Part shown: in pieces, positions 58,301 to 64,000 of the stretch
How positions within the stretch are numbered: the first letter of the stretch is position 1
Layout: each line of letters starts with the position of its first letter
Origin: Streptomyces venezuelae
GTDB taxonomy: Bacteria > Actinomycetota > Actinomycetes > Streptomycetales > Streptomycetaceae
Direction of reading: 5' to 3'
NCBI RefSeq assembly: GCF_008642335.1
Contig: NZ_CP029191.1
Span: 868,001-932,000, forward strand
Length of the DNA: 64,000 nt
Program-made: the position numbers and the translations under genes
Notes under the pieces: generated by a model
The model's input: only the letters and a program-made list of their open reading frames with translations
What the model was told of the DNA's origin: nothing
Database searches by the model: none

Positions 58301-58862
58301 CGCCGCCCATCAGTGGGCCTGGCAGGGCCGCACACTGCGCTCCGTGGACAGCGGCCGGTGCCTGACGACCGACGCCGACGAGGCACTGTCCCTGGCCGAC
58401 TGCGTCACCGTCCCCGAGGCGCTCAAGGGAGGCATCGAACCGAAGAACGGGAGCCGCGTCGTCATGCGGTCCGCGACGGGCCTCGCGATGGAGCTGCCGG
58501 GCGGTGACACCACGGCGGGCAAGAAGATCACCGGGGCGGCCCCGGAGCCGCAGCAGGACCGTCAGAAGTGGGACCTGCACGCCGATGGTGGCCCCGACGG
58601 CATCTGGCGCCTGGCGCCGAAGCTGATCGAGTCGCGGCACCTGTCGTACAACGTCATCGACAAGGTGGCCGCGCTGATGGACGCGGTGTCCGACAACAAG
58701 GGCGAGCAGTGGCGCCTGGAGAAGGTCGGCGGCGGCTGGTACCGCGCCGTCAACAACCTCGACGGCACGGTCCTGACCGCGTCGGGCGCCGGTGAGCCGC
58801 TGGCGCTGAAGGAACCGTTGAACAACCTCGGACAGTGGTGGCGCTTCGACTGCACCTGCTAG
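55350..58862 (+). CDS. Secreted CdtB/DNase I-like nuclease fused to SGNH esterase and ricin-type lectin repeats
   Basis: A 1170-residue exported protein. A Sec signal peptide (about 1-50) ends near AHAAA. Residues about 52-296 are an endonuclease/exonuclease/phosphatase domain close to cytolethal distending toxin B. It starts LTWNMQG and keeps the catalytic pattern: Glu98 (LVQEGG), His197 (FTLHA), Asp230 and Asn232 (GGDFNKEP), Asp287 and His288 (SDHSP). Residues about 320-665 are an SGNH hydrolase: GDS with Ser330, CSGAT (421-425), GGND (Asn463) and AHP (His647). From about 690 on, several QxW-type ricin lectin repeats follow. All catalytic residues look intact. The target is unknown. It lies after narI but has its own leader and a terminator. 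Confidence 0.88.
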   Translation: MEPLSAQRSPLRGHGARPRTPLVLLLVTALLTGLLTALTTTVGAAPAHAAAIDRTVLTWNMQGAGDGRNDPVQKWETLKNPLMFDPQMGKPDIALVQEGGPMDVPGSADNATTPTPNQVVNGQYETINQVQHKIWKVNRQDSYHIYRVNWDVAGHRVNPTIVTREPADETIIMGRVGSDTRPMLGARYGNDVYFTLHAAKNGNDAEAQAQRAWTWAKAHNPPYNVVVGGDFNKEPKDLGNLNGMTLHKTGLPTHIGGKELDYALAGNVNQPGDTNPERIREPGLFSDHSPVLLTPDRRCAWGFAGAAPGGRAAAADAQGCQEAVVSMGDSYISGEAGRWQGNGSNGQYSTKAKDGSSFGTDRTAFNCSGSGTDEKCEHDPKRVYGDTGEGKEMCHRSDVAEIKSVGDVLGIPQERRLNIACSGATTDDILTRTFKGEKPQIEQLASLSRKYHLKYVVLSIGGNDLGFSKIAQDCVLGYEANRPCSTKGRGEMGPKLAEVGDAVNKTVETIRKTLDESGQGHAKIIIQGYPDPVPSSLNVRYENKAWLREMSGGCPLADPDVDWLHYEVVPGLNKEIAAVAERQRVIFLDPLSALAGHQLCGQGATQADEKNTLAGPPDPTVNEWVRWIPGLSDGLPWTQGETQEAAHPNAFGQQAMGACLRKTIEKTQTYSDGYFSCVGSRGMGPGDVRVAEKKPAQHVLIGETHRMVLRNARSGDLVDADWGGDGSYPRGEEEGQTDKQGWDVTAYEAGGPTVRQNSDEPQPILADVTVRRGDLLLAGSEESSNGEDPGSDQAHYWAQLAKNGRHNLNTWALSAPERDGSVQYLYLRRDADGKRHVGGCLTQNPELMTDKDRKSWLTVEPCGSSTYQSWWLESPGPLPNPRPAPDGWEQRGERQIASSEHDKCLRSGFFGTASLTECADDDIVQQWQPTAQVPLTPPRAAARTRTTPEPTANGAFFLQNSGTDDCLIPTGDGAGVAVGTCENSAAHQWAWQGRTLRSVDSGRCLTTDADEALSLADCVTVPEALKGGIEPKNGSRVVMRSATGLAMELPGGDTTAGKKITGAAPEPQQDRQKWDLHADGGPDGIWRLAPKLIESRHLSYNVIDKVAALMDAVSDNKGEQWRLEKVGGGWYRAVNNLDGTVLTASGAGEPLALKEPLNNLGQWWRFDCTC

Positions 58863-58886
58863 GGGTGCGCTGCTGCTGTCGGGGAA

Positions 58887-58912
58887 GGGGGCGGTCCTGC
58901 GGGGCCGCCCCC
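58887..58912. terminator. Strong G+C-rich terminator hairpin
   Basis: An 11-bp stem (GGGGGCGGTCC with GGGCCGCCCCC, one G-U pair) and a 4-base loop, midway between two convergent genes. It could stop transcription from both sides. Confidence 0.8.
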
Positions 58913-58925
58913 CTGCCGGTGTGGT

Positions 58926-59966
58926 CTAGCCGCCCGGCAGGATGACCGCCCGGCCGTGGACGCGGCCCGCGTGGAGGAGTTCGTACGCCTTTGGGGCGTC
59001 GTCCAGGGCGTACGTCTCCACGTGGACGTCGAGCACGCCGGACCTGGCCAGGTCCAGGACCTCGATCAGCTCCGGCCTGCTGCCCCAGTAGGGGGCGCGG
59101 AAGGCGGCGTCGAACGGGGTCGTGCCGAAGCCGACGGACGCGGTGCCGCCGCCGATGCCGACGAGGGTGACGTCCGCCTCCACGGCGGCGCACGCGGCGG
59201 CCGTCGCGGTGGTCGGCGGCGCCCCGACGAAGTCGAACACCGCCTGGGCGCCGAGGCCGCCGGTCAGTTCGCGGACCCGGGCCGCGGCCGCCGCGTCCGA
59301 CAGGACCGTCTCGTGGGCGCCGACCTCACGGGCCAGCGTCAGCTTCTCCTCGGTGACGTCGAGGGCGATCACCCGTGCCGGGGTCAGCGCGCGCAGCAGC
59401 TGGATGGCGACGTGCCCGAGGCCGCCGGTGCCGATGACCACGGCGGTGCTGCCGGGCGTCAGCTTGGGCAGCGACATCTTGACCGCGTGGTACGGGGTGA
59501 GGCCCGCGTCGGTGAGCGGCACCGCCGTCACCGGGTCGAGTCCGTCCAGCGGCACGAGGTGGCGCGGGTCGTCCACGATCATGTACTCGGCGATGGCGCC
59601 GGGCGCCCCGAGCCCCGGCGGGCGGATACCGAGGTCGGCGGCGCGGGTGCAGTGGTTCTCCTTGCCCTGCGCGCACATGAGGCAGGTGCCGCACCCCCAC
59701 GGCCCGTACACGGCCACGGAGTCCCCGAGCGCGAGCCCGGTGACGCCGTCGCCGAGCGCGGCGACGGTTCCGGCGCCCTCGTGGCCGAGGGTGAGCGGGA
59801 GCGGGAAGCCCAGGGCCTCGGCGGGGCGGCTCATCACGGCGATGTCGGAGTGGCAGACGCCGGCGGCCGTGACCTTGAGGAGCACCTGGCCGGGTCCGGG
59901 CTCGGGGCGCGGGACCGTGACCACCTCGGGGGCGGCGCCGACCGTGCGGTACTGGACGGCCTTCAT
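58926..59966 (-). CDS. NAD(P)-dependent zinc alcohol dehydrogenase
   Basis: A 346-residue medium-chain dehydrogenase. The catalytic zinc site is GVCHSD with GHEGAGTV; the structural zinc site is CGTCLMCAQGKENHC. The NAD loop is VIGTGGLGHVAIQLL. ATG at 59966 matches the family start (MKAVQY); an ATG six codons earlier is possible. It is four bases after the SDR gene and probably in the same operon under the TetR regulator. Substrate unknown; an alcohol or aldehyde is likely. Confidence 0.9.
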   Translation of the reverse strand: MKAVQYRTVGAAPEVVTVPRPEPGPGQVLLKVTAAGVCHSDIAVMSRPAEALGFPLPLTLGHEGAGTVAALGDGVTGLALGDSVAVYGPWGCGTCLMCAQGKENHCTRAADLGIRPPGLGAPGAIAEYMIVDDPRHLVPLDGLDPVTAVPLTDAGLTPYHAVKMSLPKLTPGSTAVVIGTGGLGHVAIQLLRALTPARVIALDVTEEKLTLAREVGAHETVLSDAAAAARVRELTGGLGAQAVFDFVGAPPTTATAAACAAVEADVTLVGIGGGTASVGFGTTPFDAAFRAPYWGSRPELIEVLDLARSGVLDVHVETYALDDAPKAYELLHAGRVHGRAVILPGG

Positions 59967-59970
59967 CGTC

Positions 59971-60801
59971 TCAACGTGCCGCATAGCCGCCGTCCACCAG
60001 GTGGTAGCTGCCGTTGATGAACGACGCGTGGTCCGAGAGCAGGAACAGGGTGAGGTCGGCGACCTCCTCGGCGGTGCCGAGACGGCCCTGCGGGTGGAGG
60101 GCGACGAGCCGGCCGCGCTGGTCCTCGTCGCCCTGGAGCAGCGGGGTGTCGATGAAGCCGGGCGCGACGGCGTTGACGCGGACACCGCGGGCCGCGTACT
60201 CGACGGCGGCGGTCTTGGTGAGGCCGACGACGGCGTGCTTGGCGGCGGAGTACGCGGCGGAGCCCGCGAAGCCGTTGGTGCCGAGGATCGACGACATGTT
60301 GACGACGGCGCCGCCGCCCGCGGCGACGAGGTGCGGCAGCTCGTACCGGAGCGAGTAGAAGACGCCGTTGAGGTTGGTGTCGATGACGCGCTGCCAGTCC
60401 TCGACGCCGTACTCGCCGGTCGGGGCGGAGGCACCGGCGATCCCGGCGTTGTTGACGGCGAGGTGCAGGCCGCCGAAGGTCTCGACGGTGAAGTCGACGG
60501 CGTGGCGCACCGATGCGGGGTCGGTGACGTCGACGCGTACGGCGACGGCGCGTGCGCCTTCCTCGGTGAGCGAGCGGGCGACGTCGTGGGCGCCCTGTTC
60601 GTTGAAGTCGGCGACGACGACGGCCGCTCCGGCGGCGGCGAGGCGGCGGGCGACCGCGAGGCCGATGCCGGACGCGGCGCCGGTGACGAGGGCGGTCTTT
60701 CCGGCGAACTCCGGAGCCGTGGTGCTGGTGCGTGTGGTGCTGGTGCGTGTGGTGCTGGTGCGCGCGGTGGTGTCGGCGTGCGTGGTGGTGCTCGTGCTCA
60801 T
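59971..60801 (-). CDS. Short-chain dehydrogenase/reductase
   Basis: A 276-residue classical SDR. The NAD loop is TGAASGIG (about 40-47), NNAG is near 115, and the catalytic Ser-Tyr-Lys are in MSSILG and YSAAKHAVVG. The unusual N-terminal 30 residues are almost only Thr, Ser, Arg and Ala and are encoded by a 15-base tandem repeat. Such a tail is not part of the fold. It is 14 bases after the TetR gene and four bases before the alcohol dehydrogenase gene. Confidence 0.9.
   Translation of the reverse strand: MSTSTTTHADTTARTSTTRTSTTRTSTTAPEFAGKTALVTGAASGIGLAVARRLAAAGAAVVVADFNEQGAHDVARSLTEEGARAVAVRVDVTDPASVRHAVDFTVETFGGLHLAVNNAGIAGASAPTGEYGVEDWQRVIDTNLNGVFYSLRYELPHLVAAGGGAVVNMSSILGTNGFAGSAAYSAAKHAVVGLTKTAAVEYAARGVRVNAVAPGFIDTPLLQGDEDQRGRLVALHPQGRLGTAEEVADLTLFLLSDHASFINGSYHLVDGGYAAR
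60721..60765 (-). repeat. Three tandem 15-base copies inside the SDR coding start
   Basis: Unit GGTGCTGGTGCGTGT occurs at 60721-60735 and 60736-60750, with a variant (two T-to-C changes) at 60751-60765. On the coding strand it gives repeated Thr-Arg-Thr-Ser-Thr in the N-terminal tail of the SDR. Unit length is a multiple of three, so copy number can change without a frameshift. Confidence 0.9.
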
Positions 60802-60815
60802 GGTGGCGCCTGGTT

Positions 60816-61448
60816 TCACGTGGTGGTCGTGGTGGTGTTCTCGCGGGGTGCGGGCTCGTCGGCCAGGGCCGCGAACGCCGCGTCGATGAGGTGTGGAAGG
60901 GTGCCGTTCTCGCCGGGGGCGATCCAGAACCGCACGGCGGTTCCGAAGGCTCCGACCGCCAGGGAGACGGCCAGCGCCGGGCGCAGGTCGCGCTCGGCGT
61001 CGAGCCCGAGCCGGTCGGCGACGATCGCGACCGACGCGGCCTTCGCCTCGTCCTGCACCCGCAGGTAGGCCGGGAGCAGCGACGGCTCCTCGTGGAGCAG
61101 CCGGAGCAGGTCGGCGGAGCGGGGCAGGCGGTGCCAGGCGGTCGGTTCGTCGTCCAGCCAGTTCCGGAGTGCCCGGTGGTAGGCCGTGAGGGGGCTCTCC
61201 CCCGCGGGGCGGGCGGCGAGCGCCGCGTTGATGCGCGCGTAGTCGACGCGGAGTGCGTCCACCACGGCGTCCTCCTTGCCCGTGAAGTACCGGGAGAAGG
61301 TGCGGCGCGAGACGTCGGCGCGGTCGCTGATCGTCTCGACGGTGACCTGGTCGAGGCCGTGGGCGAGGACCAGGTCCACGGCGGCGTTCGCCATGGCGGC
61401 CCGGCTCTCCTGGACCTTGCGGGTCCGGCGGCCCTGTGTGCTGCTCAT
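60816..61448 (-). CDS. TetR-family transcriptional regulator
   Basis: A 210-residue repressor-type protein. The N-terminal HTH is in VTVETISDRADVSRRTFSRYF (about residues 38-58, abbreviated). The C-terminal ligand-binding domain is all helical and ends in a run of Thr. The ATG at 61448 is chosen because it starts the family pattern; longer frames run across the operator. It heads an operon with the SDR and alcohol dehydrogenase genes and probably controls it through the palindrome 20 bases upstream. Confidence 0.9.
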   Translation of the reverse strand: MSSTQGRRTRKVQESRAAMANAAVDLVLAHGLDQVTVETISDRADVSRRTFSRYFTGKEDAVVDALRVDYARINAALAARPAGESPLTAYHRALRNWLDDEPTAWHRLPRSADLLRLLHEEPSLLPAYLRVQDEAKAASVAIVADRLGLDAERDLRPALAVSLAVGAFGTAVRFWIAPGENGTLPHLIDAAFAALADEPAPRENTTTTTT

Positions 61449-61467
61449 GCTTCGACCGTACACCCCA

Positions 61468-61513
61468 AAGTGTCCCGATGGGACACTTGTCTCGTCGGGA
61501 CATGTGATGAGAC
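61468..61513. promoter_or_regulatory. Palindromic operator of the TetR operon
   Basis: A perfect inverted repeat with 9-base arms (AAGTGTCCC and GGGACACTT, 61468-61488, 3-base centre) is followed at once by a second one (GTCTCGTC and GATGAGAC, 61489-61513, one mismatch). The half-site GGGACA occurs in both. They lie 20-65 bases ahead of the TetR start, the usual place for self-repression. Confidence 0.75.
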
Positions 61514-61644
61514 GCGACACCACTCGAAGAACCTCGGCGCGTTCGCGCTCCTGTCGGCGGGCGCCCACGCATGCCATCGTGAGGACGGACCGGATATTGG
61601 TACGGACCAATTGACGTCGACCCGATCACCCGAGGAGTGTGCAG

Positions 61645-62625
61645 ATGCGCGGCACAACGGTCTTACCCGGTGAGGGGAACAACGGAGAGCCGGGCGAGGA
61701 CGGCATGCCCATGCACCGGCTGCAGGTGCCGATGCCCAACGCGCTGCCTTTCGCCATCGGCACGTTCGACAGCATCGGCCCCATGTCGCGCGCCTCCTTC
61801 CCGCACCGGCATACCTTCCACGAGATCGTCCACGTCACCGGGGGCACCGGACGGCACGTCGTCGACCTGGGCCGTTTCCCGCTGCGCCCGCCGAACCTGT
61901 GCTTCATCGCCCCCGGACAGGTCCACCACTGGGAGAACGTGACCGGCCTGGAGGGCCGGGTCATCCTCTTCACCGACGACTTCCTCGTGGACCACCCCGC
62001 CGACCGGCACGTCCTGCGGACCCTCTCCCGCCGTTCCTGGCTGGACCTGCCCGCGGAGGCGGCGGAGGAGACCGCACGCCTGGTCGACGAGCTCGACGGC
62101 GAGTACCGGTCGGGGGCCACCGGATTCCACAGCATCCTGCGGGCGCTGCTGCACGTCCTTGTGGTGCGGGCGGCACGGCTCCCCGCGCCCCGGTCACCCG
62201 TCGAACCGCCGGCGCCGCCGCCCCTGCCCGAAGGTCCGCCCCACTCACGTCCCGGCTCGGTGGCCGCGGACTTCCTGACCCTCATGGGCACTCCGGAGGG
62301 GGCCCTGCAGTCGGTACGGTCCTGCGCCGACCACCTGGGCGTCTCGGTGAGCTATCTCAGCGAGGTGGTGAAGGCGGAGACCGGCAGGACACCCGGCGAG
62401 CTGATCCGGCAGACCCGGGTGCACGAGGCCAAACGGCTGCTGCTGCGCACCGAGTTGACGGTGCGTCAGGTCGCGGGGCGGGTCGGCTGCAAGGACCCGG
62501 CGTACTTCTGCCGCTTCTTCCGCCGCGAGACCGGCGCGAGCCCCGGGGACTTCCGGCGCGGCGGTGGCGATATTCACCACGACCACCGGCTCGAGTCCAT
62601 CGCCGGACCCTCCTCCCCCGCATAA
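61645..62625 (+). CDS. AraC-family transcriptional regulator
   Basis: A 326-residue regulator with an N-terminal cupin sensor (HRHTFHEIVHVTGGTGRHVVD ... CFIAPGQVHHWENV, abbreviated) and a C-terminal double HTH of the AraC type (LGVSVSYLSEVVKAETGRTP and VAGRVGCKDPAYFCRFFRRE). ATG at 61645 has GAGGAG 8 bases upstream and gives a TTA at codon 7 (61663-61665). A start at 61705 would skip the TTA. It diverges from TetR and lies 49 bases before the dioxygenase-like gene, which it may control. Confidence 0.88.
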   Translation: MRGTTVLPGEGNNGEPGEDGMPMHRLQVPMPNALPFAIGTFDSIGPMSRASFPHRHTFHEIVHVTGGTGRHVVDLGRFPLRPPNLCFIAPGQVHHWENVTGLEGRVILFTDDFLVDHPADRHVLRTLSRRSWLDLPAEAAEETARLVDELDGEYRSGATGFHSILRALLHVLVVRAARLPAPRSPVEPPAPPPLPEGPPHSRPGSVAADFLTLMGTPEGALQSVRSCADHLGVSVSYLSEVVKAETGRTPGELIRQTRVHEAKRLLLRTELTVRQVAGRVGCKDPAYFCRFFRRETGASPGDFRRGGGDIHHDHRLESIAGPSSPA

Positions 62626-62674
62626 CTTCATAGCCGATCCGGAACCACCGACCCCCACAGGCTCAGGAGGAGCG

Positions 62675-63391
62675 ATGGACCACGAGACCGGCAGCCCCGG
62701 AGACGGCATACCAGGCGCGGACGGCACCCAGGGAGCGGGCGGCGCCCCCGCCGCCGACGGCGTGAACGGCAGCAAGGGCCCCAGCCGCAAGACCGTCCTG
62801 CGGGCCGCGGCCGCGCTGGGCATGGCCGTGCCGGTGTCCCTCATGGGCGTACCCGCACTGGCCAGGACCGCCGCCGAGCGGGGCGAGGCACCCGAGCTCA
62901 CCCCCACCTGCGACGACGGTGACGACCCGACCATCCCGCAGATGGAGGGTCCGTACTTCAAGCGGAACTCCCCGGAGCGCACCTCGCTCATCCAGGCCGG
63001 CACCCCCGGCGTGCGCCTCACCGTCACCGGCTACGTCTTCGGGCGTGCCTGCAAGCCGATCTCCCGGGCCCTGCTGGACTTCTGGCAGGCCGACACGTAC
63101 GGGACGTACGACAACGTCGGATTCCGCTTCCGCGGGCACCAGTTCACGGACGCCAACGGCGCGTTCAAGCTCACCACGATCGTGCCCGGCCTCTACCCCG
63201 GCCGCACCCGGCACCTGCACGTCAAGGTGCAGGCCCCCGGGCGTCCGATCCTCACGACGCAGCTGTACTTCCCCGGCGAGCCCCGCAACAACACGGACAC
63301 GATCTTCGACCCGCGCCTCCTCATGAACGTCCGCAGCGTCGGCAACACGAAGGAGGCGGACTTCGACTTCGTCCTGAACGTGCCGCAGTAA
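62675..63391 (+). CDS. Secreted intradiol ring-cleavage dioxygenase-like protein
   Basis: A 238-residue protein. A signal region (SRKTVLRAAAALG, about 37-49) resembles a Tat signal with Lys in place of the second Arg. The fold pattern is that of intradiol dioxygenases: QMEGPYF (Tyr94), FWQADTYGTYDN (Tyr145), RGHQFTD, and PGLYPGRTRHLHVKV with Tyr174, His180 and His182 as likely iron ligands. Short members like this are secreted and act on aromatic compounds, but the substrate is unknown. ATG at 62675 with AGGAGGAG upstream. Confidence 0.85.
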   Translation: MDHETGSPGDGIPGADGTQGAGGAPAADGVNGSKGPSRKTVLRAAAALGMAVPVSLMGVPALARTAAERGEAPELTPTCDDGDDPTIPQMEGPYFKRNSPERTSLIQAGTPGVRLTVTGYVFGRACKPISRALLDFWQADTYGTYDNVGFRFRGHQFTDANGAFKLTTIVPGLYPGRTRHLHVKVQAPGRPILTTQLYFPGEPRNNTDTIFDPRLLMNVRSVGNTKEADFDFVLNVPQ

Positions 63392-63484
63392 CCCCGCATG
63401 CGGCCGCCGGGCCGCGTACAACCTCGGGCACCCGCCATCGGTCAACTGATCGGTCGTGACCGTCCGAGGAACAAGGGAAGTCGT

Positions 63485-64000
63485 ATGTCGCTCGCACACC
63501 GCGGAGTCCTTCGCACCATGCCCCTGATCGCCGCGTCGCTGTTGGTGGGCAGCGGCCTTGCGGCCCTGACACTGGGGCAGGGCAGTGCCCGCGCGGACTC
63601 CGCGGTGCGGGCGACGGACGACTTCAACGGCGACGGGTTCGCGGACCTGGTCGTCGGCGCGCCCGGCGGCACCGTCTCGGGCCAGGCGAACGCCGGGTAC
63701 GTGGTGGTGACGTACGGCTCCGAGGACGGCCTCGACCCGGCCCGCAAGAAGGTCATCAGCCGTTCCACGAGCGGCGTGCCCGGGTCGGCGACGGCGAAGC
63801 AGGAGTTCGGGCGGACGTTCACCAAGGGCGACCTGGACCACGACGGGTACACCGACCTGGTCGTCGGATCCGACGGCCGGGGTTCGGGGTCGGGCGCGGT
63901 GGTTTTGTGGGGCTCCGCGTCCGGCCTGACCGGCGGCACCGCGATCGCCACCCACGGATTCGCGCCGCAGGCCGGTGACTTCGACGGCGACGGCACCACC
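63485..64000 (+). CDS. Secreted FG-GAP (integrin-like) repeat protein (partial)
   Basis: The first 172 codons of a gene that continues past the right edge. A signal peptide (about 1-38, RTMPLIAASLLVGSGLAALTLG) is followed by FG-GAP repeats with calcium-binding DxNxDG loops: DFNGDGFADLVVG, DLDHDGYTDLVVG and DFDGDGT. Such proteins are surface or secreted beta-propellers. ATG at 63485 with AAGGGAAG upstream. Confidence 0.88.
   Translation, partial: MSLAHRGVLRTMPLIAASLLVGSGLAALTLGQGSARADSAVRATDDFNGDGFADLVVGAPGGTVSGQANAGYVVVTYGSEDGLDPARKKVISRSTSGVPGSATAKQEFGRTFTKGDLDHDGYTDLVVGSDGRGSGSGAVVLWGSASGLTGGTAIATHGFAPQAGDFDGDGTT

Noticed and set aside
55380..58640. A minus-strand frame of about 1080 codons opposite the nuclease-esterase-lectin gene
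   Set aside because: Antisense artefact of third-position G/C bias; no family pattern.

Overview
The window looks like a piece of a Streptomyces chromosome. Signs of this are the very high G+C content, strong G/C bias at third codon positions, many GTG and a few TTG starts, rare TTA leucine codons, and typical Streptomyces gene sets (crtEIBV-crtYTU with litR/litS, the GlgE glycogen pathway, narGHJI). No tRNA, rRNA, CRISPR array or insertion sequence was recognised. About 44 genes are called; the first and last are cut by the window edges.

Region 1 (1-23463, all minus strand) is one large exopolysaccharide cluster of 17 genes. Most neighbours share 4-base start/stop overlaps, so translation is probably coupled. 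Read from its 5' end (right to left) it holds an initiating sugar transferase, a nucleotide-sugar 6-dehydrogenase (uronate supply), a glycosyltransferase, two Wzz-like chain-length proteins with degenerate ATPase-like tails, an asparagine synthetase-type amidotransferase, a two-domain oxidoreductase, a heparinase II/III-like lyase, a beta-helix lipoprotein, a Wzy-like polymerase, a second glycosyltransferase, a CDP-sugar branch (C-methyltransferase, RfbF-like cytidylyltransferase, PIG-L deacetylase, NAD epimerase, DUF4910 aminopeptidase-like protein) and a flippase. Two of the first genes carry TTA codons, which suggests bldA-linked developmental control.

Region 2 (23464-36713) starts with an 830-base non-coding stretch. 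It is followed by the carotenoid genes crtE-crtI-crtB-crtV (plus) facing crtY-crtT-crtU (minus), with the regulator litR and the ECF sigma factor litS divergent from each other. The expected product is an isorenieratene-type aromatic carotenoid made on light induction. A FUSC-family membrane protein and a small secreted protein follow.

Region 3 (36694-48297) is alpha-glucan metabolism: glgX on the minus strand and glgE-treS-pep2-glgB on the plus strand. Between them lie a small HATPase-like protein and a DUF5133 protein, and a nucleotidyltransferase-like gene follows.

Region 4 (48298-55210) is a complete respiratory nitrate reductase operon, narGHJI, behind a promoter region rich in short repeats.

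Region 5 (55211-64000) holds the most unusual gene, a secreted 1170-residue protein joining a CdtB/DNase I-like nuclease, an SGNH esterase and a ricin-type lectin tail. After a clear terminator come a TetR-SDR-alcohol dehydrogenase operon with a palindromic operator, an AraC-family regulator with a TTA codon, a secreted intradiol dioxygenase-like protein and the start of an FG-GAP (integrin-like) surface protein.
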